From assembly GCF_006716345.1 (NCBI RefSeq), contig NZ_VFOX01000001.1, forward strand, positions 2,852,001-2,916,000: a DNA stretch of 64,000 nucleotides, written 5' to 3'. The translations under genes were made by a program, and so were the position numbers. Shown in pieces: positions 52,880 to 62,338 of this stretch. Positions within the stretch are counted from its first letter, which is position 1, and each line of letters starts with the position of its first letter. The notes below the pieces were generated by a model. The model was not told the DNA's origin and did no database searches. It saw only the letters and a list, made by a program, of their open reading frames with translations. This stretch comes from Microbacterium saperdae (GTDB lineage: Bacteria > Actinomycetota > Actinomycetes > Actinomycetales > Microbacteriaceae).

Positions 52880-53194
52880 TCAGGATGCCGTGCGTGCGGC
52901 CCGCTTCTCCTGCTGGTAGACGCGGATGGCCTCGTACCGCTCCGCCGAGCGTGCCCGTCGCTTGGCCGCCTCGTCCTCGCGCTTCTTCGGCGGAGCCGTC
53001 GTCACGAGGCTGTCCACCAGCCGTCGCGTGGCCCGCGCGATCTCCTCGACCGCCTCGTCGAATGCGGCCTGGTTCGCCCGGGAGGGCTTGGTGGTCCCCG
53101 AGATCTTGCGCACGAACTGCAACGCGGCGTCGTGACACTCGTCGTCGGTCGCGGCGGGCTCGAAGTTGTTGAGCGGAACGATGTTGCGGCACAT
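52880..53194 (-). CDS. DUF2277 family protein
   Basis: A 104-residue protein opening with the family hallmark MCRNIVPLNNFEPAATDDEC and continuing with a helix that contains QFVRKISGTTKPSRANQAAF. The C-terminal third is strongly charged (KKREDEAAKRRARSAERYEA). Function is unknown; the N-terminal Cys followed by an Asn/Phe motif is nearly invariant in what I know of the family. A TACCCT -10 lies seven bases before the ATG, so the message is probably leaderless and independent of guaB upstream. Confidence 0.85.
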   Translation of the reverse strand: MCRNIVPLNNFEPAATDDECHDAALQFVRKISGTTKPSRANQAAFDEAVEEIARATRRLVDSLVTTAPPKKREDEAAKRRARSAERYEAIRVYQQEKRAARTAS

Positions 53195-53201
53195 GCCTGA
53201 C

Positions 53202-53207
53202 AGGGTA
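53202..53207 (-). promoter_or_regulatory. Probable -10 box of the leaderless DUF2277 gene
   Basis: TACCCT on the minus strand is seven bases before the ATG at 53194. Confidence 0.4.
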
Positions 53208-53214
53208 GGCCGAT

Positions 53215-53253
53215 CAGGGCTCGATCCCAAGAGCGGTTCGGGTTCGAGCCCTG
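53215..53253 (-). terminator. Terminator hairpin after guaB
   Basis: CAGGGCTCGATCCC (53215-53228) pairs with GGGTTCGAGCCCTG (53240-53253), one mismatch and an eleven-base loop, 19 bases past the guaB stop. Confidence 0.75.
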
Positions 53254-53271
53254 AATCGGACGCCGGTGCTG

Positions 53272-55005
<1,734 letters not shown>

Positions 55006-55048
55006 TCACACCCGATGCCGCAGACACAGCACTCACAGTGGAGGTTGC

Positions 55049-56398
55049 GTGGGACCCACAACATTCGCCGTGCAGAGAAGGCGCCCCTGGGTCGTCGCTT
55101 TCCTCGGCATCTTGATCGCTCTGTCCGCATTCCTGTTGCAACCTCCGGCCTCGGCATCCGCCGAGACGACGGACGACGGCCAGGAGGTCACGGAGTTCTA
55201 CTTCGCCGGTGTCATCACCTTCGATGATGATCCCGTCGAAGGCGTCGTCATGACGATCGAGGGCAAGGGCTTCAAAGGCGAGACCGAGACGGACGCCGAG
55301 GGCAAGTGGCGACTGTACGTCCCCGAGAAGGAGAAGTACACCCTGACGGTCGACGAGTCGACCCTGCCGGACGGCGTGATCGTCGACGCGAGCCTGCTGC
55401 CTCCGGGTACGCAGCCGATCGCAGGGACGACGGCATCGTTCGAGGTCGAGTTCGGACTCACCGGGACCAAGATCATGAACCTGTTCCTCGGCGAGGGCGA
55501 ACGGATCACGGTCTCCTTCATCGACCAGCTGCTGTCGCGACTGGTCGGCGGGCTCAACTTCGGCCTTCTCCTGGCCTTGGCGTCGATGGGCGCCGCTCTG
55601 ATCTACGGCACCACCCGCCTGTCGAACTTCGCGCACGCCGAGATGGTCACCTGGGGCGGTCTGGTGGCTCTGGTCACGACGACGTTCTGGCACCTCCCGC
55701 TGTGGCTCGGCATCGCCGCGGCCGTGATCGGCGGCGGACTCTTCGGCTGGGCACTGGATGCCGGTCTCTGGCGTCCGCTGCGACGACGAGGGCTCGGGGT
55801 CGTGCAGCTGATGATCGTCAGCATCGGCCTGTCGCTCGCGCTGCGCTATGCCTTCCAGTTCATGATCGGCGGCGGCACGCGTCAGCTCCCGGGAGCCAGC
55901 CCCACGCCGATCCAGTTCGGGCCGATATCGCTCTCCTACATCGATCTGATCGCGATGGGCGTGAGCATCGTCGTGATCCTCGGAGTCGCCTTCTTCCTCA
56001 CACGCACCCGGATCGGCAAGGCGACCCGCGCGATCTCTGACAACCCGCAGCTCGCAGCGGCATCCGGCATCGACGTCGACAAGGTCATCCGCTACGTCTG
56101 GATCCTCTCCGGCACCCTGGCGGCGATCTCCGGCATCCTGTGGGCCTACTTCCGCCCCGGTGTGAAGTGGGACATGGGCATGCAGATGCTGCTGCTGATC
56201 TTCGCGGCGATCACGCTGGGCGGTCTCGGCACCGCGTTCGGCGCGCTGGTCGGCTCGCTCATCGTCGGCATCGCCGTCGAGGTCTCGACGCTGTGGATCC
56301 CCTCCGACCTGAAGTACGCGAGTGCGCTGGTCGTGCTGATCGTGATCCTCCTCGTCAGACCACAAGGGCTTTTGGGACGTAGGGAAAGGTTGGGCTGA
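55049..56398 (+). CDS. livH: Branched-chain amino acid-type ABC permease LivH with extra N-terminal domain
   Basis: A 449-residue permease. Residues about 150-440 are the usual LivH permease with eight or so helices (GGLNFGLLLALASMGAALIY, TRLSNFAHAEMVTWGG, RAISDNPQLAAASGIDVDK). Before it come a signal-anchor helix (VVAFLGILIALSAFLLQPPA) and an 85-residue beta-rich domain (GVVMTIEGKGFKGETETDAEGKWRLYVPE, written here only as a region) of the carboxypeptidase-regulatory-like type. Typical LivH is about 290-310 residues. The extra domain would sit outside the membrane. GTG at 55049 follows GGAGG by four bases. First gene of livHMGF. Confidence 0.88.
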   Translation: MGPTTFAVQRRRPWVVAFLGILIALSAFLLQPPASASAETTDDGQEVTEFYFAGVITFDDDPVEGVVMTIEGKGFKGETETDAEGKWRLYVPEKEKYTLTVDESTLPDGVIVDASLLPPGTQPIAGTTASFEVEFGLTGTKIMNLFLGEGERITVSFIDQLLSRLVGGLNFGLLLALASMGAALIYGTTRLSNFAHAEMVTWGGLVALVTTTFWHLPLWLGIAAAVIGGGLFGWALDAGLWRPLRRRGLGVVQLMIVSIGLSLALRYAFQFMIGGGTRQLPGASPTPIQFGPISLSYIDLIAMGVSIVVILGVAFFLTRTRIGKATRAISDNPQLAAASGIDVDKVIRYVWILSGTLAAISGILWAYFRPGVKWDMGMQMLLLIFAAITLGGLGTAFGALVGSLIVGIAVEVSTLWIPSDLKYASALVVLIVILLVRPQGLLGRRERLG

Positions 56399-56403
56399 TC
56401 ACC

Positions 56404-57381
56404 ATGGACTTCGGAAGCATCTTCTCCAACACCGCCGTCTACCTCTTCAGCCCGGTCACGCTGGCGTACGCGCTGGCCGCCACCGGTCTCGCCGTGCACT
56501 TCGGCTACGCCGGACTGCTCAACTTCGGTATGGCGGCCTTCATGGCGATCGGCGGCTACGGCTACGCGATCTCCGTGCTGAGCTTCGGCCTGCCGTGGTG
56601 GGTCGGCATGTTGATCGGCCTACTCGGCGGTGCCTTCTTCGCCGTGCTGCTCGGCATCCCGACGCTGCGACTGCGCGCGGACTACCTCGCCATCGCGACG
56701 ATCGCCGCGGGCGAGATCGTCCGGCTGCTGTTCACGACCCAGGTCTTCGACGAGTTCACCAACTCCGCCGACGGGCTCGCCCAATACAACGGCGGTTTCC
56801 GCGACGCGAACCCGTTCCCTCCCGGCACCTACGGCTTCGGCCCGTGGACATACAGCGCCAACGACCTGTGGAATCGCGTGTTCGGCCTGATCGTGCTGCT
56901 CGTCGCGATCCTGCTGGTCTGGTCACTCATGCGCAGCCCGTGGGGCCGGGTGCTCAAGGGCATCCGCGAAGATGAGGATGCCGTGCGCTCGCTCGGCAAG
57001 AACGTCTTCGCCTACAAGATGCAGGCGCTCGTCGTCGGCGGTGTGATCGGTGCGGCCGGAGGAATCGTGTTCGTCCTCCCCTCGGCCGTCGTGCCGGGCA
57101 GCTACTCGACGTCGCTGACGTTCTTCCTGTGGACGGTCCTGCTCCTCGGCGGTGCCGCCACGGTGTTCGGCCCGACGCTGGGCGCGATCCTCTTCTGGGT
57201 CGTCTTCGCCTTCATGGCGAACCTGCTCCCGTCGATGGCGAAGGCAGGGCTCCTGCCGATGTCCGACAGCCAGGCATCGACGCTCGTCTTCATCTTCGTC
57301 GGCGTCGCCCTCATGCTGCTCGTGATCTTCCGCCCGCAGGGCATCCTCGGAGACAAGAGGGAGATGACCTTTGTCAAATGA
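56404..57381 (+). CDS. livM: Branched-chain amino acid-type ABC permease LivM
   Basis: A 325-residue permease with about nine helices. GLAVHFGYAGLLNFGMAAFM and LRLRADYLAIATIAAGEIVR are conserved LivM segments, and GIREDEDAVRSLGKNVFAYK is the cytoplasmic loop that contacts the ATPases. It starts five bases after livH ends and overlaps livG by eleven bases. The loop near residues 115-160 is longer and more polar than usual (FTNSADGLAQYNGGFRDANP). Confidence 0.92.
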   Translation: MDFGSIFSNTAVYLFSPVTLAYALAATGLAVHFGYAGLLNFGMAAFMAIGGYGYAISVLSFGLPWWVGMLIGLLGGAFFAVLLGIPTLRLRADYLAIATIAAGEIVRLLFTTQVFDEFTNSADGLAQYNGGFRDANPFPPGTYGFGPWTYSANDLWNRVFGLIVLLVAILLVWSLMRSPWGRVLKGIREDEDAVRSLGKNVFAYKMQALVVGGVIGAAGGIVFVLPSAVVPGSYSTSLTFFLWTVLLLGGAATVFGPTLGAILFWVVFAFMANLLPSMAKAGLLPMSDSQASTLVFIFVGVALMLLVIFRPQGILGDKREMTFVK

Positions 57382-58414
57382 ACTGAGCCCCGAATCGGTC
57401 CCCGCATCCGTCGAGGGAGCGGCGACCGCCGCACCCACGACGGGGAGCATCCGTCGTCCGAAGACCACCGGGTTGACCAAGGGAGAGGTGAAGCCGGGCG
57501 TCGCCAAGGTCGATCCGATCCTCATCGCCGACGCCGTGCAGCGACGCTTCGGTGGTCTGACCGCCGTCGATGTCGATCATCTCGAGATCCCGCGCGGCGC
57601 GATCACGGCGCTGATCGGCCCGAACGGCGCCGGAAAGACGACCCTGTTCAACCTGCTCTGCGGCTTCGACAAGCCGAACAGCGGCACCTGGTCGTTCGAC
57701 GGCACGAGCCTGTCCGGTGTGCCATCTTTCAAGGTCGCGCGCATGGGTCAGGTGCGCACCTTCCAGCTCACCAAGTCCCTGTCTCTGCTCACGGTGCTCG
57801 AGAACATGAAGCTCGGCGCTCCACATCAGCGCGGCGAGGGCTTCTGGTCGAGCCTGTTCCCCCTCCTCTGGCGCGCACAGGACACCGAGATCGAGGGGAA
57901 GGCGCGCGAGCTGCTCGCCCGCTTCAAACTGGATGCCAAGGAGAAGGACTTCGCGGCATCGCTGTCGGGCGGACAGCGCAAGCTCCTCGAGATGGCGCGC
58001 GCACTGATGAGCGATCCGACCCTCGTGATGCTCGATGAGCCGATGGCCGGCGTCAACCCGGCCCTGACGCAGTCGCTCCTCGATCACATCCTCGACCTCA
58101 AGGGCCTGGGGATGACTGTGCTCTTCGTCGAGCACGACATGCACATGGTCCGCCACATCGCGGACTGGGTGGTCGTGATGGCGGAGGGTCGCGTCGTCGC
58201 CGAAGGACCGCCCGATCAGGTCATGGAGGACCCGGCAGTCATCGACGCGTACCTCGGCGCACACCAGGACGTCGACCTCGGTGCCGTCACCGGCCGCATC
58301 CCCGTGATCGAGAACGATGCCGCCCGACGACTCCGCGAGAAGATCGAAGCAGAGGCGGAGGCGGAGCTCGAAGCGACGAGCGCCTCGGAGCACGATGAGA
58401 AGGGCAAGGCATGA
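57371..58414 (+). CDS. livG: Branched-chain amino acid-type ABC ATPase LivG
   Basis: A 347-residue ATPase. Walker A is GPNGAGKTTLFNLL, the signature is LSGGQRKLLEMARAL, Walker B is VMLDEPMAGVNP. It has a 45-residue polar extension before the cassette and a 50-residue acidic tail (KIEAEAEAELEATSASEHDE), both absent from typical 250-residue LivG. The start is a TTG at 57371, inside the end of livM, with GGGAG eight bases upstream. livF starts within its last codons (ATGA). Confidence 0.9.
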   Translation: MSNELSPESVPASVEGAATAAPTTGSIRRPKTTGLTKGEVKPGVAKVDPILIADAVQRRFGGLTAVDVDHLEIPRGAITALIGPNGAGKTTLFNLLCGFDKPNSGTWSFDGTSLSGVPSFKVARMGQVRTFQLTKSLSLLTVLENMKLGAPHQRGEGFWSSLFPLLWRAQDTEIEGKARELLARFKLDAKEKDFAASLSGGQRKLLEMARALMSDPTLVMLDEPMAGVNPALTQSLLDHILDLKGLGMTVLFVEHDMHMVRHIADWVVVMAEGRVVAEGPPDQVMEDPAVIDAYLGAHQDVDLGAVTGRIPVIENDAARRLREKIEAEAEAELEATSASEHDEKGKA

Positions 58415-59169
58415 GTGCGGAAACACCGGTACCCGCAGCCGATGACATCGTCGTCGAGCTGAAGGACGTCCACGCGGGATACCTGCCCGGCGTGAACATC
58501 CTCAACGGAGCGAATCTGATCGCCCGTCAGGGCGAGCTGATCGGCATCATCGGTCCGAACGGTGCCGGCAAGTCGACGCTGCTGAAGTCGATCTTCGGTC
58601 TGGTGAACGTGCGCAGCGGCGACATCACCGTGAAGGGCGAGAGCATCCTCGGTCTCAAGGCCGACAAGCTGGTCAAGCGGGGGGTCGCCTTCGTGCCACA
58701 GACCAACAACGTCTTCCCGTCGCTCTCCATCGAGGAGAACCTGCAGATGGGGCTCTACCAGAACCCCAAGATCTACACCGAGCGCCTCGAATTCGTCACA
58801 GGGATCTTCGCGGAGCTCGGCAAGCGTCTCAAGCAGCGTGCGGGTTCGCTGTCGGGTGGCGAGCGGCAGATGGTCGCGATGTCGAGGGCGCTCATGATGG
58901 ATCCGTCGGTGCTGCTCCTGGACGAACCTTCCGCCGGCCTCTCCCCCGTGCGACAGGATGACGCATTCATCCGCGTCTCCGACATCAACAAGGCTGGTGT
59001 CACGACGATCATGGTCGAGCAGAACGCACGGCGCTGTCTGCAGATCTGCGATCGCGGCTATGTCCTCGACCAGGGCAAGGATGCTTACGAGGGCACGGGA
59101 CGCGATCTCCTGAACGACCCCAAGGTGATCGGGCTGTACCTCGGCACGCTGGGCACGGACGCCGCCTGA
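58411..59169 (+). CDS. livF: Branched-chain amino acid-type ABC ATPase LivF
   Basis: A 252-residue ATPase. Walker A is GPNGAGKSTLLKSI, the signature is LSGGERQMVAMSRAL, Walker B is LLLDEPSAGLSP, and the H-loop position is occupied by Gln (MVEQNARRCL), as is usual for LivF. It overlaps livG by four bases and ends at a strong terminator, completing the livHMGF operon. Confidence 0.93.
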   Translation: MSAETPVPAADDIVVELKDVHAGYLPGVNILNGANLIARQGELIGIIGPNGAGKSTLLKSIFGLVNVRSGDITVKGESILGLKADKLVKRGVAFVPQTNNVFPSLSIEENLQMGLYQNPKIYTERLEFVTGIFAELGKRLKQRAGSLSGGERQMVAMSRALMMDPSVLLLDEPSAGLSPVRQDDAFIRVSDINKAGVTTIMVEQNARRCLQICDRGYVLDQGKDAYEGTGRDLLNDPKVIGLYLGTLGTDAA

Positions 59170-59176
59170 CACGACG

Positions 59177-59212
59177 AGAGGGGGGTGGATGCCACGGCAT
59201 CCACCCCCCTCT
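59177..59212 (+). terminator. Strong terminator after livF
   Basis: A perfect 17-base stem (59177-59193 with 59196-59212) containing a run of six G and six C, loop AC, followed by TTC. It lies seven bases after the livF stop. Confidence 0.9.
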
Positions 59213-59307
59213 TCGTCTGTTCGTGCCTCGGAGCTGGCACCTCATGCCGGAACTCGAGCATCTGGACGACAACGCGTGCCGAGTCCGCCCGACACCAGGT
59301 GCACGAC

Positions 59308-59338
59308 GAAGGCCCCGGATGCAGCATCCGAGGCCTTC
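59308..59338 (-). terminator. Terminator after the substrate-binding protein gene
   Basis: GAAGGCCCCGGATGC (59308-59322) pairs with GCATCCGAGGCCTTC (59324-59338), one mismatch, 34 bases after the minus-strand stop. Confidence 0.8.
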
Positions 59339-59372
59339 GAGTGTGATCAGCTCCTGCGAGCGGACCGGGTGA

Positions 59373-60629
59373 TCAGTTGGTGCGGGCGATCAGGTTGTCC
59401 GCGCCGTACTTGTAGATGCCGATCGTGGCACCCTGCGGGTCGCCGTTCTCATCGAACGTGACCTCGCCGGAGTATCCGTCGTAGTCGGCCGTGCCACCGT
59501 CGTTGATGATCTTGGCGCAGTCTGCGAAGCTCGTGCACTTCTCGCCCTCGCCGGAACCGCCCGAGATCTCCTGCATCTTGGCCGCGATGTCCGCGCCCTC
59601 GGTCGAGCCGGCAGCGAGCGAAGCCAGGGCGACCAGCACGACGGCGTCGTATGCCTCAGCCGCGTACGTGAAGTCCTTGACCTCGGCGTTGCCCTCACCC
59701 GTCCAGTACGTCTGGAGACGGTCGGTGAAGTCGTCCTCGAGCACGGGACCCGCCTTGGTTCCCTGCGCGCCCTCGAGAGAGACCGGGATCTCGTCGCCGT
59801 AGTCGGACAGGTTTCCGTCGACCATGTAGAACTTGTCGGCCGAGATGCCGGCGTTCACCAGCAACGGTGCGATGGTCTTGAACTGGTCGAACGAGACGAT
59901 CGCGACGGCGTCAGGGTTCTGCGCCTTGATGGTCTCGACCTGTGCGTCGAACTGCGCGTCGCCGACGTTGAACGACGCATCGGCGACGACCTCGCCACCA
60001 GTGCCCTCGAACGTGGTCTTGATGGCGTCGAACAGGCCGGTGCCGTAGGCGTCGTTCTGGTAGATGATGCCGAGCGTCTTGGCGCCGTCCTCGGCGATCA
60101 GGTTGCCGAGCACTTCGCCCTGCAGCAGATCGCTGGGGGCGGTGCGGAAGTACAGTCCGTCATCGTCCCACGTGGTGAAGTCGGGCGACGTGTTCGAGGC
60201 CGAGATCTGGAGGATCCCCGCGCTCACGTTGCCGTCGAGGATCAGCTTGGAGACACCGGATGCGGCGGCTCCGACGATCGCGGAGACACCAGCGCCCTGG
60301 AGCTTGGTGATCGACGTCTCGTATGCCTTGGTGTCGGTGTCGCCCTCGTCCTCGGCGGTCAGCTCGATCGTGACGCCGGCCTTCGCGTCGTTGACCTCCT
60401 GTACGGCGAGGCCCACACCGGACTCCATGGGCGGTCCGAGGAATGCCAGCGAACCCGTCTGCGGCAGCAGCGAGCCGAGCTTGAGGGTGAGGTCGGCGGC
60501 CGGCTTCTCGCCACCCGTTCCCTCATCGGACGGTGTGCTGCTACAACCAGCGACGACGACGGCGGATGCGCTGAGCAGCGCGATCCCTGCGAAGACCTTC
60601 GCGGTACGCGAACCCTTCAATGCGTTCAT
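59373..60629 (-). CDS. livJ: Branched-chain amino acid-type substrate-binding lipoprotein
   Basis: A 418-residue type I periplasmic binding protein anchored as a lipoprotein (lipobox VAGC, then SSTPSDEGTGGEKP). The mature domain starts LKLGSLLPQTGSLAFLGPPM and contains the hinge strands IVGAAASGVSKLI and GIIYQNDAYGTGLFDAIK of the LivJ family. Ligand may be an amino acid, amide or other small molecule. It is convergent with livHMGF rather than co-transcribed. ATG 60629 has GGGAG five bases upstream. The 144 bp upstream contain a CGTGG/CCACG hairpin but no promoter I can assign securely. Confidence 0.9.
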   Translation of the reverse strand: MNALKGSRTAKVFAGIALLSASAVVVAGCSSTPSDEGTGGEKPAADLTLKLGSLLPQTGSLAFLGPPMESGVGLAVQEVNDAKAGVTIELTAEDEGDTDTKAYETSITKLQGAGVSAIVGAAASGVSKLILDGNVSAGILQISASNTSPDFTTWDDDGLYFRTAPSDLLQGEVLGNLIAEDGAKTLGIIYQNDAYGTGLFDAIKTTFEGTGGEVVADASFNVGDAQFDAQVETIKAQNPDAVAIVSFDQFKTIAPLLVNAGISADKFYMVDGNLSDYGDEIPVSLEGAQGTKAGPVLEDDFTDRLQTYWTGEGNAEVKDFTYAAEAYDAVVLVALASLAAGSTEGADIAAKMQEISGGSGEGEKCTSFADCAKIINDGGTADYDGYSGEVTFDENGDPQGATIGIYKYGADNLIARTN

Positions 60630-60773
60630 TGATGCTCCCTTGCGTAACTGAACGTGGATCGAGACCACGGTCGGGTGCTCTAACCCTAGGGCGTGAGACG
60701 CGCGCTGAGGGGTCGCAAGTATCTCGGTGCGTTAACGATCCGACACCGGGTTCCGCCCGCTCCGTGCCTGCGA

Positions 60774-61709
60774 TCAGACGAGCTCGGCCTGCGCGATCCG
60801 ACGGCTGCGGCGGGCGGCGAGCAGCAGGTCGATGACGAAGACCGTGATCGCGATCCAGACGATGATGAACCCTGCCCAGCGCTCCGGCGGCATCGGCTCG
60901 TGGAGTACCGCGACACCGATGAGGAACTGCATCACCGGGGTGATGAACTGGATCATGCCGATCACGGTCAGGTTGACACGACGGGTGCCCGCCGCGAAGA
61001 GGAGCAGCGGGACCGCGGTGGCGACGCCGGCCAACGCGAGCAGGACGGCGTGCCATCCGCCCTGGGTGCCCATCGTCAGGCCGGCGGGCGTCTGCGCCAC
61101 GATGATCAATTGCACGATCGCGATCGGGATCAGCCAGAACGACTCGAGCGTCAGCCCGCTGACCGCATCGACCGCGGGGCCGATCTTCTTCTTGATGAGG
61201 CCGTAGATGCCGAAGGACGCCGTCAGTGAGAGCGCGATCCAGGGGAAGGAGCCGTGGGCGACCATGATCACGACGACCGCGACCGCCGCGATCGCGATGG
61301 CAGCCCACTGCAGGCGTCGGATGCGCTCCTTGAGCACGAACACTCCGAGCAGCACCGTGGTGATCGGGTTGATGAAGTAGCCGAGGCTGGTCTCGACGAC
61401 GTTTCCGGTCAACGTGCCGATGAGGAAGACCTGCCAGTTGACGTAGATCAGGAGCCCCGCCAGCGCGGTCCAGCCCAGGAGCTTCGGCTGGCGGATGATG
61501 GCGCGGAACGCACCCCACCCGCGCATGACCGTGAGCAGGAGAAGACAGAAGACGAAGGAGAGCAGCACGCGCCACGCGACGACCTCCCACGGCCCTGTGG
61601 GCAGCAGGAGGAGGAAGTAGAGAGGAAGGACTCCCCAGAGGAGGTACGCGGCACCGGCGAATCCGACACCGGCCGTCTGCGTCGCGCGGTTCGTCGTATC
61701 GGGGGTCAC
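60774..61709 (-). CDS. rarD: RarD-type EamA-family permease
   Basis: A 311-residue protein with ten hydrophobic segments in two EamA repeats. GAAYLLWGVLPLYFLLLLPT and GLLIYVNWQVFLIGTLTGN, followed by VVETSLGYFINPI, are RarD hallmarks. The family is named after chloramphenicol sensitivity but its substrates are not established. TAGGGT six bases before the GTG at 61709 suggests a leaderless message. It lies downstream of groES on the same strand behind the groES terminator. Confidence 0.92.
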   Translation of the reverse strand: MTPDTTNRATQTAGVGFAGAAYLLWGVLPLYFLLLLPTGPWEVVAWRVLLSFVFCLLLLTVMRGWGAFRAIIRQPKLLGWTALAGLLIYVNWQVFLIGTLTGNVVETSLGYFINPITTVLLGVFVLKERIRRLQWAAIAIAAVAVVVIMVAHGSFPWIALSLTASFGIYGLIKKKIGPAVDAVSGLTLESFWLIPIAIVQLIIVAQTPAGLTMGTQGGWHAVLLALAGVATAVPLLLFAAGTRRVNLTVIGMIQFITPVMQFLIGVAVLHEPMPPERWAGFIIVWIAITVFVIDLLLAARRSRRIAQAELV

Positions 61710-61715
61710 CGCACA

Positions 61716-61721
61716 ACCCTA
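61716..61721 (-). promoter_or_regulatory. Probable -10 box of leaderless rarD
   Basis: TAGGGT on the minus strand lies six bases before the GTG at 61709. Confidence 0.45.
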
Positions 61722-61827
61722 TGCCCGCCGCGACGGCCGCCGTCGCGAGGGGCCGCCGGCGCGAGGACTTTGGCAGGAAACGGATGCTGCCTGGCCGGGG
61801 GCGTTCTACCGCGCGCCCGGGAACGCA

Positions 61828-61863
61828 GAAGGGGCCCGAGTGCCGTAGCACCCGAGCCCCTTC
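61828..61863 (-). terminator. Terminator after groES
   Basis: GAAGGGGCCCGAGTGC (61828-61843) pairs with GCACCCGAGCCCCTTC (61848-61863) with two G-T-type mismatches and loop CGTA, 13 bases past the stop. Confidence 0.85.
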
Positions 61864-61876
61864 GAGGAACGCTGGT

Positions 61877-62173
61877 TCAGCGAACGACGACCGCGAGGAC
61901 GTCGCGGGCCGACAGGACGAGGAACTCGTCTGCGCCGAACTTCACCTCGGTGCCGCCGTACTTGCTGTAGAGCACGCGGTCGCCCACGGCGACGTCGAGC
62001 GGAACACGGTTGCCGTTGTCGTCGATGCGACCGGGGCCGACCGCCACGACCTCGCCCTCCTGGGGCTTCTCCTTGGCGGTGTCGGGGATGACCAGGCCAC
62101 TCGCGGTGGTCTGCTCGGCCTCGACCTGCTTGATGACGATGCGGTCCTCGAGCGGCTTGATGGAAACCGACAC
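61877..62173 (-). CDS. groES: Co-chaperonin GroES
   Basis: A 98-residue chaperonin lid subunit. [27 protein letters not shown] covers the start of the fold and the mobile loop, and [15 protein letters not shown] is the conserved C-terminal strand pair. Full length for the family. No groEL follows: the gene ends at a terminator and the next gene is rarD, so groEL must be elsewhere. Two CIRCE-type operators precede it, so it is probably an HrcA-controlled heat-shock gene. Confidence 0.95.
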   Translation of the reverse strand: MSVSIKPLEDRIVIKQVEAEQTTASGLVIPDTAKEKPQEGEVVAVGPGRIDDNGNRVPLDVAVGDRVLYSKYGGTEVKFGADEFLVLSARDVLAVVVR

Positions 62174-62213
62174 GGTCTACCTCTTCTTTCTTGACGCTGA
62201 CACGAAAGACTTG

Positions 62214-62240
62214 TTCGCACTCTCAACCCGAGAGTGCTAA
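62214..62240 (-). promoter_or_regulatory. CIRCE element 1 (HrcA operator) of groES
   Basis: Minus strand TTAGCACTC-N9-GAGTGCGAA against the consensus TTAGCACTC-N9-GAGTGCTAA, one mismatch. It lies just downstream of a TAGACT -10 (62249-62244), over the predicted transcription start. Confidence 0.9.
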
Positions 62241-62258
62241 TCCAGTCTAGGCGCTCCG

Positions 62259-62285
62259 CTGGCACTCATGCAATGCGAGTGCCAA
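62259..62285 (-). promoter_or_regulatory. CIRCE element 2 upstream of groES
   Basis: Minus strand TTGGCACTC-N9-GAGTGCCAG, three mismatches to the CIRCE consensus with the exact nine-base spacer. It covers the likely -35 region (TTGCAT, 62273-62268). It may also affect the divergent methyltransferase promoter at 62327. Confidence 0.85.
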
Positions 62286-62326
62286 TCGGAGTCGTGCACC
62301 GCACGCGATCAGCAGTGCCCGCGGCC

Positions 62327-62332
62327 TAGGCT
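62327..62332 (+). promoter_or_regulatory. Probable -10 box of the leaderless methyltransferase gene
   Basis: TAGGCT lies six bases before the GTG at 62339. Confidence 0.5.
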
Positions 62333-62338
62333 GGGGAC

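Noticed and set aside
53231..53257. tRNA T-arm-like sequence (GGTTCGAGCCC) that might mark a tRNA fragment or attachment site
   Set aside because: No D-arm, anticodon arm or acceptor stem can be built around it; it is one arm of the guaB terminator hairpin.
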